Assembly (NCBI GenBank): GCA_965223165.1
Contig: CBDCVQ010000020.1
Location: 868,001-932,000 of the forward strand
DNA length: 64,000 nt
Direction of reading: 5' to 3'
Origin: JABDMH01 sp965223165
GTDB taxonomy: Bacteria; Bacteroidota; Bacteroidia; Chitinophagales; Saprospiraceae
The notes under the pieces are model-generated. The model saw only the letters and a list, made by a program, of their open reading frames with translations, was not told the origin of the DNA and did no database searches. Shown here piece by piece: positions 16,647-24,094 of this stretch. The stretch's first letter is position 1; every line of letters starts with the position of its first letter. Both the position numbers and the translations under genes were made by a program.

Positions 16647-17858
16647 TCACGCCGAGACCGGGTACTTTGATCGAGCCACATGCGTAAGTGCTTCGTTGCT
16701 ACGCGTTAAGGCTTCCAGCGAAGAAGCCCGTTGTACCGCATACTTGCCAAATCGATTTTTGATCCGGTCCATGGCCTGGTAGAGCTGGATGACGGTGACA
16801 TCATCAAACAGGCTGATCTGGTAGTTGCCTTCGACCAAGCCCGACAACTTGACCCCGACCAATCGGATCATCATGCGTCGCTCGTACACTTTGTCAAAAA
16901 GCTCCATGGCGCGGTGGATCAATACGTGATCGCAAGAGGTGTATCCGATCTTGGACTGCTGGGTATAGGTATCAAAATTGGTGTACCGGATTTTGACGGT
17001 GATGACGGAAGCTACCTTTCGCTCACAGCGCAATTGGTAGCAGAGATTTTCCACCATCTGCACCAGCAGGGCTTTGAGACGCACAATGTCCATGCTGTCT
17101 CGCATGAAGGTGCGCTCGGTCGAGATGGATTTGCGCTCACTGTACTGCACGACCGGTGTCGTGTCAATGCCATTGGCCTTGCGATACAGGACCGGACCAT
17201 TTTTGCCCAAGATGCGCAGTAAGACTTCTTCCGGGATCTCCGCCAGTGTCTTGATTGTGCGTACCCCTATTCTGGATAGCGTCTTGTAGGTAGCTGTACC
17301 GACCATGGGAATCTTTTGTACCGAGAGCGGATTGAGAAACGGCTTGACCTGGTCAAATAAGATCTGCAATTGACCCAGCGGCTTGCCTTCTCCGGTAGCG
17401 ATCTTGCTGACCGTTTTGGTCGGCGACAAACCAAATGATATCGGTAAGCCTGTCTCTTTGACCACCTTGTCTCTTAAGGCACGAGTCCACTTGTAGCACC
17501 CAAAGTACCGATCCATACCGGATAGGTCCATGTAAAACTCATCTACGCTGGCTTTCTCAAATAGCGGCGCCGCCTCGGCGATGATCTGGGTGACCTCGTC
17601 AGATTTTCTGGTGTACATGTCCATATCTCCCTTGACCACAATGGCGTGAGGACATAATCGCATCGCCAGGCGCATGGGCATCGCTGAATGTACGCCATAG
17701 TATCTCGCCTCATAGCTACACGATGCGACCACTCCCCGCTCAGAAGTACCCCCCACGATCACCGGTTTGCCGATGAGGCTGGAGTCAATGAGCCGTTGAC
17801 ATGAGACAAAAAAAGTGTCCAAGTCCAAGTGGACTATGTGCCTATTTTTAAAATCCAT
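16647..17858 (-). CDS. dinB: DNA polymerase IV (Y-family translesion polymerase)
   Basis: Starts MDFKNRHIVHLDLDTFFVSCQRL; the ATG at 17858 is preferred because the family begins within ten residues of the DLDTFF metal motif (another in-frame ATG lies at 17909). The second catalytic block KASVDEFYMDLSGMDRYFG is at about 98-116 and FGLSPTKTVSKIATG is the fingers/thumb signature. The little-finger domain ends with FDDVTVIQLYQAMDRIKNRFG, the usual DinB end. It carries out error-prone bypass of damaged bases. It is divergent from an S24-type repressor, with 178 bases between the starts, suggesting SOS control. Confidence 0.93.
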   Translation of the reverse strand: MDFKNRHIVHLDLDTFFVSCQRLIDSSLIGKPVIVGGTSERGVVASCSYEARYYGVHSAMPMRLAMRLCPHAIVVKGDMDMYTRKSDEVTQIIAEAAPLFEKASVDEFYMDLSGMDRYFGCYKWTRALRDKVVKETGLPISFGLSPTKTVSKIATGEGKPLGQLQILFDQVKPFLNPLSVQKIPMVGTATYKTLSRIGVRTIKTLAEIPEEVLLRILGKNGPVLYRKANGIDTTPVVQYSERKSISTERTFMRDSMDIVRLKALLVQMVENLCYQLRCERKVASVITVKIRYTNFDTYTQQSKIGYTSCDHVLIHRAMELFDKVYERRMMIRLVGVKLSGLVEGNYQISLFDDVTVIQLYQAMDRIKNRFGKYAVQRASSLEALTRSNEALTHVARSKYPVSA

Positions 17859-17971
17859 CGTTCTCTCTTGAGGGCTTAGTCTATGCAGCTCTTTACGGCC
17901 CGACCCCATGGCCTAAGGCCGGTACCCAAGCTGTCTTTTATCACTCTCTATTGTCTATTTTAACTAACTTT

Positions 17972-18000
17972 ACATATACTTATAATGATCAAAAGTATGT
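17972..18000. promoter_or_regulatory. Candidate operator between dinB and the repressor
   Basis: ATACTT (17976-17981) and AAGTAT (17993-17998) form an inverted repeat within an AT-rich spacer, with the wider arms ACATATACTT and AAGTATGT. Its position between two divergent starts and next to a HTH repressor suggests an autoregulatory site. Not confirmed by a second copy in the window. Confidence 0.4.
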
Positions 18001-18036
18001 TTTAAATATATTCATGTCAATAGAAATCTATTATTA

Positions 18037-18810
18037 ATGAACTATCTTTCACGCAATCTCAAATTTCTGCGGAAAAAGCGCTCGGTCACCCAGGAAGAAA
18101 TGGCCCACGCACTCGACCTCAAAAAGTCGACCTACGCCAGCTATGAGATGGAAGATGGCAACGTCCCACCTGCCAGAACACTCTATACGATTGCCAAGTA
18201 CTTTGAGGTCTCGATGGAGAGCCTTTTCGACATCAACTTCACCGTATTGCGCGATCACCAACTCCTCAAGGTCTCCGATCAAGAAATTTACTTTCCGGTC
18301 AGCGTGGATCTATCCGGATCAGAACTCGTCGATGTGGTGCCCTCAGATCACCGCGCCCAAGCCGGCTACGTCCAAGACTACAGCGACCCCAGCTTTATCC
18401 AGGCGCTGCCCAAGATCAGCTGGGATCTTGGCATCTATGAAAGCGGCACCAAGCGCATCTTTCAGATTACCGGCGACAGTATGCTGCCGATCCCCTCTGG
18501 CTCCTTCGTACTCGGCCTCAAGCAAGACTATGAAGATCTCGTCAACGATCAAGCGTACATCGTCGTCACCCAGCACGATATCCTATTCAAGCGCATCCGA
18601 AAGGACGAAACCAGCTTACACCTGATCTCTGACAATACCCTCTTCCCGCCTCAGCGCATCGAAGTCAACGATGTGCGACAATATTGGAAAGCCCTCAAGG
18701 TCATCATGGACATGCCGGCCATGGCCCAGGTATCGCTGCACGATCTGAATGAAACACTAGTGGCCACCCGCAACAAAGTGGATGAGGTACTTCAGGCAGT
18801 GAAAGGGTAG
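18037..18810 (+). CDS. XRE-type HTH repressor with S24 self-cleaving domain (LexA/CI-like)
   Basis: 257 residues. HTH_3 domain at about 6-62 (RNLKFLRKKRSVTQEEMAHAL...YASYEMEDGNVPP). A flexible linker holds RAQAGY (about 107-112), an Ala-Gly bond of the type cleaved in LexA/UmuD. The S24 domain has ITGDSMLPI (Ser nucleophile, about 149) and ILFKRI (Lys, about 188), matching the Ser-Lys dyad. A C-terminal helix follows. Role: represses the divergent dinB and itself until RecA-stimulated self-cleavage. It is not a classical winged-helix LexA but an analogue common in Bacteroidota. Confidence 0.85.
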   Translation: MNYLSRNLKFLRKKRSVTQEEMAHALDLKKSTYASYEMEDGNVPPARTLYTIAKYFEVSMESLFDINFTVLRDHQLLKVSDQEIYFPVSVDLSGSELVDVVPSDHRAQAGYVQDYSDPSFIQALPKISWDLGIYESGTKRIFQITGDSMLPIPSGSFVLGLKQDYEDLVNDQAYIVVTQHDILFKRIRKDETSLHLISDNTLFPPQRIEVNDVRQYWKALKVIMDMPAMAQVSLHDLNETLVATRNKVDEVLQAVKG

Positions 18811-19254
18811 GGTGTGGTTGTGTGGTATTGTGGTTGGGTGGTATTGTGGTGTTGTGTTACTATGGTCTTATGGGGTTCTGGCTCTGGGCCTAGCCAGTCC
18901 CGGGTCGCAAGCGCACTTCCCAGCCCGAGCCCGCGTGTGGCGTTCCCGCCGCATGCATTGCGGAGTGAAGAACTGGTCTTATGGTAATTTGTCTCTTGGT
19001 GATTTGGTCCCCTGCCCTGATAGCCCCTGCGGCCGTGTGTGGCGTCCCCGCCACACACCTTGCGGAGGAAGGGACTGGTCTTGCGGTGCTGTGGTTGTGT
19101 GGTATTGTGGTTTTTTGGTTTTTTGGTTTTCTGGATTGTGGGGTGGCTACTTCCCGCCCCTGGCCGTTCCTGGGACCGCGTGTGGCGTTCCCCGCCGCAT
19201 GCATTGCGCAGGTAAGGCCGGTATTGTCGTGTTTGGGTTTTGTGGTCTATTGAT
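18811..19254. repeat. Strand-biased G/T-rich spacer with three GC-rich palindromes
   Basis: The plus strand is strongly G/T over long runs (GTGGTTGTGTGGTATTGTGG occurs twice, near 18813 and 19089). Embedded are three copies of a GC-rich palindrome with GTGTGGCGT(T)CCCGCC cores at 18931-18960, 19031-19064 and 19176-19208. The middle one is a perfect stem GTGTGGCG/CGCCACAC. Open frames exist on both strands but have repetitive translations and no family signal, so I call none. Confidence 0.75.
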
Positions 19255-20601
19255 CTATTCGCAGCCGATCTCCCGTCGGGAAAGCTGATCGGCATTGGGA
19301 AAGCAATTGCCCGAAGGCAGTGCCGAAGGCATGAAGTCTTCGACGGTAGGATCTTGCAAGGCAAACTTGAGGAAGGACACCAGCTCGGCTTTTTCCTTGT
19401 CACTCAGGTACAACGGCTTAAACTCGGAGGCGATGGCCTCTGCCGGCACTTCCGGATTCTCGGGGATGGCTCGATCAAAGTAGTCGACCACCTCTTCCAA
19501 CGAGCGCTTGCTGCTGCCATGAAAGTAGAAAGAGGTCCCCTGCAGATTGTACAGGTGCGGGACCTTAAACTTAAACATGTCCGACTCTTCTCCCGTAAAC
19601 CCGCCTCGGCCCAAGTTCTTCTTGGCGGTCGCGGGGCCCTCATTGAAGGAGATCTGGTCGTCCAGGTCGTTGACACCCAAGGCAAAGAATCGTACGGCGC
19701 TAAATGCGGGGCTGGTGTGACACGAGTAGCAGTTGGCGTCAGAAAAGAAAAGCATAGCACCTCGCTTTTCTTCATTGGACATAGCTCCCATATCTCCCTT
19801 CAGCCACTTCTGAAACGGTGCCTCGGTGGTCGTCAAGGTCCGCAAATAGGCCGAAATGGCCAGACTGGTCGTGATATTCGTGTATCGCTCTTCCTCCGCA
19901 AAGTCGGGGAAGGCTCGATCAAAATATTCAGTGTAGTTGAGTCTGTCCGCGACTTCCTTCGTCATGAGCTGACGATGCAACGTCAAACCCTCGATATTCT
20001 GGCTCTCCAAGCCCTCGTACCCCAGATGGTTGATCTCGGTCAGTGGATCGATGACCCCCCAGATATCTTCCGTGCCCTTATTGGCACCACCCGACCCAAA
20101 ACTGCCGTTCCAGAGTGTATTTTCTGCGGAGAAGGCGACATTGAGCACGCTCAGTGGCCGGATGCCCTGTACATCCATTTCGCCCTCCTCATAGGCACTG
20201 TGCTTAACCCTACTTTCTCCCTTGAATCCAAAGCCAAATCCACCCTCTCCGATGCCCTGTTTTCGACCCGGTTTGAAGTCGGCCGATGGCACGTGACAGC
20301 TTGAGCAAGAATATGAGCTCGCACCTGCCTCGTTGACCGGGATGGTACCCAGCCCGGTCTCAAAAAACAGAAAAGACCCCAGTTCCACTTTTTCGCGGGT
20401 CAACAGGTTTCTCGGGTCTTGCGGAATAGTGGCGAGATTCTGGCTGGAGGGTAGTACATAATAATCCAGGTCGCCGGTCGGTGAGACGCTGGAAATCGTC
20501 TTCATCAACTCCAAATCCAGCTGATCCTGCACCAACGTATCAGATACGCAGGACCACATAACGACCAATAACAACAGGACTATAGGGTATCGTTTCTTCA
20601 T
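19255..20601 (-). CDS. Di-haem cytochrome c peroxidase / MauG family lipoprotein
   Basis: 448 residues. Lipoprotein signal MKKRYPIVLLLLVVMWSC. Two c-type haem motifs: CSSCH at about 98 and CYSCH at about 290, with the wide spacing of the CCP/MauG family. Conserved blocks include LGSFLFFETGLG, WNGSFG, and FKVPHLYNLQGTSFYFHGSSKRSLEEVVDYFD. Likely exported and anchored to a membrane, reducing peroxide or oxidising a partner. It faces a plus-strand group of haem proteins across a 219-base spacer, forming one functional cluster. Confidence 0.9.
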   Translation of the reverse strand: MKKRYPIVLLLLVVMWSCVSDTLVQDQLDLELMKTISSVSPTGDLDYYVLPSSQNLATIPQDPRNLLTREKVELGSFLFFETGLGTIPVNEAGASSYSCSSCHVPSADFKPGRKQGIGEGGFGFGFKGESRVKHSAYEEGEMDVQGIRPLSVLNVAFSAENTLWNGSFGSGGANKGTEDIWGVIDPLTEINHLGYEGLESQNIEGLTLHRQLMTKEVADRLNYTEYFDRAFPDFAEEERYTNITTSLAISAYLRTLTTTEAPFQKWLKGDMGAMSNEEKRGAMLFFSDANCYSCHTSPAFSAVRFFALGVNDLDDQISFNEGPATAKKNLGRGGFTGEESDMFKFKVPHLYNLQGTSFYFHGSSKRSLEEVVDYFDRAIPENPEVPAEAIASEFKPLYLSDKEKAELVSFLKFALQDPTVEDFMPSALPSGNCFPNADQLSRREIGCE

Positions 20602-20819
20602 GTGTTCACGGTCAATCGCCGGGACCCGAAAATTATGAAATTTCCAGTTCTCATTAAAATCGGTACAAATGTTGCTTTAACAGATATAAAGATATCATCA
20701 TACCCTACAAAAATAGGATTGGATGCTGTCTAAATAGCGCGCTAAAGCGTTAAAATTCGCCTTAAATCACATGGCATTTATTGCAAGAATCGTTCCTTTG
20801 CGACTTTCATAGTAGAGAA

Positions 20820-21173
20820 ATGAGCCATACGTTGCTACTTTCCTGGACGACTGGGGTCTTTCTCATGGCCGTCCTCGCCATCTCATGCACAAGAGATCAA
20901 GTCGCTGAACCCGAAGCTTGCGATCAAATCATGACCTATGATGGCGGCATCAGAGAGCTGGTCCGCAACAAGTGCAACTTCAGCGGTTGCCACGATGGAT
21001 CAAGCGGCGTGGGCAACTACAACTCCTACAACGGTATCCGTCGGGTGCTTGAAAATGGGTCCTTCCGACAGGAGGTGGTGGTCCAGCGCACGATGCCAAA
21101 AAGCGGCACCCTGACCGATGAAGAATTTGAAAACCTCAAATGCTGGTCCGACAACGGATTTCCAGAAAACTGA
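20820..21173 (+). CDS. Small cytochrome-like lipoprotein
   Basis: 118 residues from the ATG at 20820, chosen because it places a lipobox (VLAISC) about 20 residues in; an upstream in-frame ATG at 20781 would bury the signal peptide. After the lipid cysteine comes NKCNFSGCHDGSSG, a C-x4-CH arrangement instead of the usual C-x2-CH, then a TMPKSGTLTDEEFENLKCWSDNGFP tail like that of planctomycete-type small cytochromes. Whether haem binds covalently is uncertain. It is followed 7 bases later by a barrel protein gene. Confidence 0.7.
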   Translation: MSHTLLLSWTTGVFLMAVLAISCTRDQVAEPEACDQIMTYDGGIRELVRNKCNFSGCHDGSSGVGNYNSYNGIRRVLENGSFRQEVVVQRTMPKSGTLTDEEFENLKCWSDNGFPEN

Positions 21174-21180
21174 TCTGCAT

Positions 21181-22047
21181 ATGACACACGTTCGGGCATG
21201 GATTCTGACACTCTTGCTTGGCACCGTAGGCCTCACGGCGATCGCTCAGAGCCCTCGAGCCATCTTTACCGATCGAAAGATCATCAACTCCCACTCTACC
21301 GAGACGCTGCCGCGACGCATGCTTGACTTTCGCGTAGCACACCGGTTTGGTGATCTGGCCGGCGAAGATGGCGGCTGGGAGACTTTCTATGGTCTGGAGT
21401 CGGCGGAAGATATCCTCATTGGATTTGACTACGGTCTCACCGACCACCTAATGCTGGGTCTAAATCGCACCAAGGGAGCCGGGCCCCTTCGCATGCTCAT
21501 CAATACGTACTTGAAATACAAGCTGGCGGGCCAGCAAAGCACATCCGATAATCCGGTGGCTGTCAGTTTTCTTGCGATGAACTCCATCTCCACCATGCCC
21601 AGCAGCGAAGAGGTCTCTGCAATCAACAACTTTCCCAAGTTTGTGCATCGAATGACCTACCACTTTCAAATGATCGTGGCCAAACGCTTCTCTGAGGTCG
21701 TCTCTCTCCAGTTTAATGTGGGCTACACGCACCGAAATTTTGTCAATCTGAATGACGTAAACTATGTGCTGAACGTCGGAGGTGCCGGTCGGTTTCAGGT
21801 TAGCAAGCGACTTGCTTTGCTGCTTGACCTCAACCTGCCCATGCGATTTGAAGACGTCGACTTTGACCACACCGTGCCATTTGGCCTGGGGCTGGAGTGG
21901 ATGACTGGTGGCGGGCACATCTTTCAGATCAACCTGACCAACGCCGACGGTCTCTCGGAGACAGACTATTTGCCCTATACCAATGCCCGGTGGTCCGACG
22001 GACAGTACCGGCTGGGTTTTACCATTGCCAGACAGTTTAGACTCTAG
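21181..22047 (+). CDS. DUF5777-like outer-membrane beta-barrel protein
   Basis: Start at 21181 gives a clean signal peptide MTHVRAWILTLLLGTVGLTAIAQ; an upstream in-frame ATG overlaps the preceding gene. The mature protein opens with AIFTDRKIINSHSTETLPRRMLDFRVAHRFGD, typical of DUF5777, and continues as alternating strands with aromatic girdles, ending in ...GFTIARQFRL with a C-terminal aromatic. Function unknown; family members are commonly found beside c-type cytochromes and YceI proteins in Bacteroidota, as here. Confidence 0.8.
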   Translation: MTHVRAWILTLLLGTVGLTAIAQSPRAIFTDRKIINSHSTETLPRRMLDFRVAHRFGDLAGEDGGWETFYGLESAEDILIGFDYGLTDHLMLGLNRTKGAGPLRMLINTYLKYKLAGQQSTSDNPVAVSFLAMNSISTMPSSEEVSAINNFPKFVHRMTYHFQMIVAKRFSEVVSLQFNVGYTHRNFVNLNDVNYVLNVGGAGRFQVSKRLALLLDLNLPMRFEDVDFDHTVPFGLGLEWMTGGGHIFQINLTNADGLSETDYLPYTNARWSDGQYRLGFTIARQFRL

Positions 22048-22051
22048 TCTC

Positions 22052-23074
22052 ATGAAGCTGCATACGTTTGTGATCGGTGGTCTGGTGAGTTTGGTCCTCC
22101 TCGGTGCGAGCAGCGTGACCACGGACCCGCCTGACCTCACCGACAAGCATCCCGTGGCCGACCTCTTGGAGACACTGGGCGATGATCCTTCCGCCCATCG
22201 ACCCAATACCAACCTCGAAGGCGTGAGCGTCGAACGCGGTCGCGATATCGTACTCGTGGGCAGAAGTAGAAGCACTGGCAAGAAGTCGCGCCGGCAAAGC
22301 AAGCACTTCACTTGTACGGCCTGTCACAATGTGGAGCGAGAAGATCCCGACCTGGCCAATCCCGATCCGGTGGCAAGACTGTCCTATGTCGAGGAGATGC
22401 AGCTTCCTTTCCTCCAGGGCAGTCCCCTCTACGGCGTGGTAAACAGAACGTCCTTTTACAATGGTGACTATGACAAAAAGTATGGCGATCTGGTCAAGCC
22501 GACTAGAAACAACCTGCGCGAGGCAATCCAGCTCTGTGCCATCGAATGCTCGCAGGGTCGACCGCTAGCCGATTTTGAGATGGAGTCGGTCCTGGCCTAC
22601 CTCTGGACAATTGGGCTGACCCTGGGCGACCTCCATCTAGATGAGCAGGAGCTGGAGACGGTCAAGGCGGCGTTTCACTCAGGCAAAGGGCAGCAGAAAG
22701 CAATCGACATTATCAAGTCCAAGTATCTCCCCTATGCTCCGGCTACTTTCCTAGACCCTCCGGCTGATCGGCGGACCGGAGATGGACTCCAGGGCGATGC
22801 GGACAATGGAAAGCGTATCTACGAACTGAGTTGTCAGCACTGTCACCTCAACCACAAATACTCGTTTTTGGTCTTGGATAATGATCGCCAGACCTTTCAG
22901 CACCTGTTGAAGCAGGCGGGCAAATACACGGCCCATTCGATCTATCAGGTGATCCGGTATGGCACCCCACCCAAGGGCGGCAAGAAGGCATATATGCCGC
23001 AGTACACGGCGGAAAAGATGACGGATCAGCAGATGGCGGACCTGCGTGCCTACATCGACGAACAAGCCAAGTAA
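22052..23074 (+). CDS. Exported di-haem cytochrome c protein
   Basis: 340 residues from ATG 22052, 4 bases after the previous stop; signal peptide MKLHTFVIGGLVSLVLLGAS. Two haem c motifs: CTACH at about 89-93 and CQHCH at about 263-267, the latter in a typical NGKRIYELSCQHCH cytochrome c fold with a YMPQYTAEKMTDQQMADLRAYI end supplying the distal Met. Likely a periplasmic electron carrier serving the peroxidase-like protein encoded divergently. Confidence 0.88.
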   Translation: MKLHTFVIGGLVSLVLLGASSVTTDPPDLTDKHPVADLLETLGDDPSAHRPNTNLEGVSVERGRDIVLVGRSRSTGKKSRRQSKHFTCTACHNVEREDPDLANPDPVARLSYVEEMQLPFLQGSPLYGVVNRTSFYNGDYDKKYGDLVKPTRNNLREAIQLCAIECSQGRPLADFEMESVLAYLWTIGLTLGDLHLDEQELETVKAAFHSGKGQQKAIDIIKSKYLPYAPATFLDPPADRRTGDGLQGDADNGKRIYELSCQHCHLNHKYSFLVLDNDRQTFQHLLKQAGKYTAHSIYQVIRYGTPPKGGKKAYMPQYTAEKMTDQQMADLRAYIDEQAK

Positions 23075-23845
23075 TTATAGCGCCATAAAGGACGGCGGAT
23101 CCCAGGATGTGTAGACGGACGCCGGCATCGTTTGCTGGGCAAGCACATGACTCGGACCTCCGTTGTCTGATCGGTCGGCAGACAGCTTAATGTTTCCAAA
23201 AGTCTGGTAGTTGTCCCACGGGCGAACAAAGTTTGGCGAGCTGTTGTCATACTTGGCAAAAAATGCCCACTGCTTAATTAGATTATCCGATTGATCGACG
23301 TAGACCTCGTACTTATTGTCCGGTGTATTGCCCACATCGCTAAAGGTGAGTTGTAAGACATGGGCAGGGGCCCCACCGCTCAGGGTATCTTCCCGGGCGT
23401 AGGTCAGCGTGACTCCGCTGTCTTTCAGCTTAAAAGGCATCACCAGCCAGTAAGAATCGTTGATCCAGATGTGCTTACCTCGAGTGAGGTAAGCTGCCAA
23501 GCTATCGGCCATGGTCAACTCGCGATCGCCGATACGCACCCTCCCCTCACCGGAATGAATGTTAAGCAGATAGACCGCGTTTTCACGCGGAGCATCGATC
23601 CGCACATCGCCCGTATGTTTGTCCCACACCAAAAATCGGCGGCCAAAGAAGCTCCATGCAATATGTCGGGTTTGATCCCAAGCTGTTCTGCCGCCCATCG
23701 CCACCATGACATCATCGGCGATGGCCATGGCCTCTGCATCCGACCCCTCGAGGTTAAAGCCATCGGCGGGTGGATTTGAATCTGGCTGCTGGCAAGTCCA
23801 TAAGGTCAGGCACATCACAGCTATCAGCAAATGAGACCAATACAT
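23075..23845 (-). CDS. Lipoprotein of unknown function
   Basis: 256 residues from ATG 23845, which gives a lipoprotein signal (MYWSHLLIAVMCLTLWTC); a longer in-frame start at 23902 would run through the tRNA-Leu gene. The mature part has DDVMVAMGGRTAWDQTRHIAWSFFGRR and later repeated beta strands (VRIGDRELTM, KYEVYVDQSDNLIKQWAFF), reminiscent of LolA-like outer-membrane proteins but not enough for a call. Its stop abuts the cytochrome stop, so the two are convergent. Confidence 0.65.
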   Translation of the reverse strand: MYWSHLLIAVMCLTLWTCQQPDSNPPADGFNLEGSDAEAMAIADDVMVAMGGRTAWDQTRHIAWSFFGRRFLVWDKHTGDVRIDAPRENAVYLLNIHSGEGRVRIGDRELTMADSLAAYLTRGKHIWINDSYWLVMPFKLKDSGVTLTYAREDTLSGGAPAHVLQLTFSDVGNTPDNKYEVYVDQSDNLIKQWAFFAKYDNSSPNFVRPWDNYQTFGNIKLSADRSDNGGPSHVLAQQTMPASVYTSWDPPSFMAL

Positions 23846-23869
23846 AGAATCAAAATTGAAGGAAGAAGG

Positions 23870-23953
23870 TGCCCGAAACAGGAGTCGAACCTGCACGCCC
23901 AAAAGGACACATGGCCCTCAACCATGCCTGTCTACCAATTCCAGCACTCGGGC
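23870..23953 (-). tRNA. tRNA-Leu (GAG)
   Basis: 84 bases on the minus strand. Acceptor GCCCGAG pairs with a TTCGGGC end; long variable arm as in class II tRNAs; anticodon stem CATGG/CCATG with loop TTGAGGG, anticodon GAG; T loop GTTCGAC; discriminator A, the Leu identity base. Confidence 0.95.
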
Positions 23954-24094
23954 AAAAAACGAGGTGGACCGCAAATTTAGCCTTTCCTTTCATTTTGTGC
24001 GGCGTCCAGGGACCCTTTTTTGGATGGTCTCCGGTGGAGGCACGTGTCCGAATGTGCGGGCCCGGCAGAAGGAGGAGAGTGTAGCACTTGAATC

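Noticed and set aside
18792..19403. 200-codon minus-strand frame overlapping the peroxidase gene and the G/T-rich spacer
   Set aside because: Low-complexity Asn/Thr/His-rich sequence from strand bias and palindromes; it also overlaps the repressor and peroxidase genes.
19240..20304. Long plus-strand frame opposite the cytochrome peroxidase
   Set aside because: Complement shadow of a clear di-haem peroxidase with two CxxCH motifs and a lipobox.
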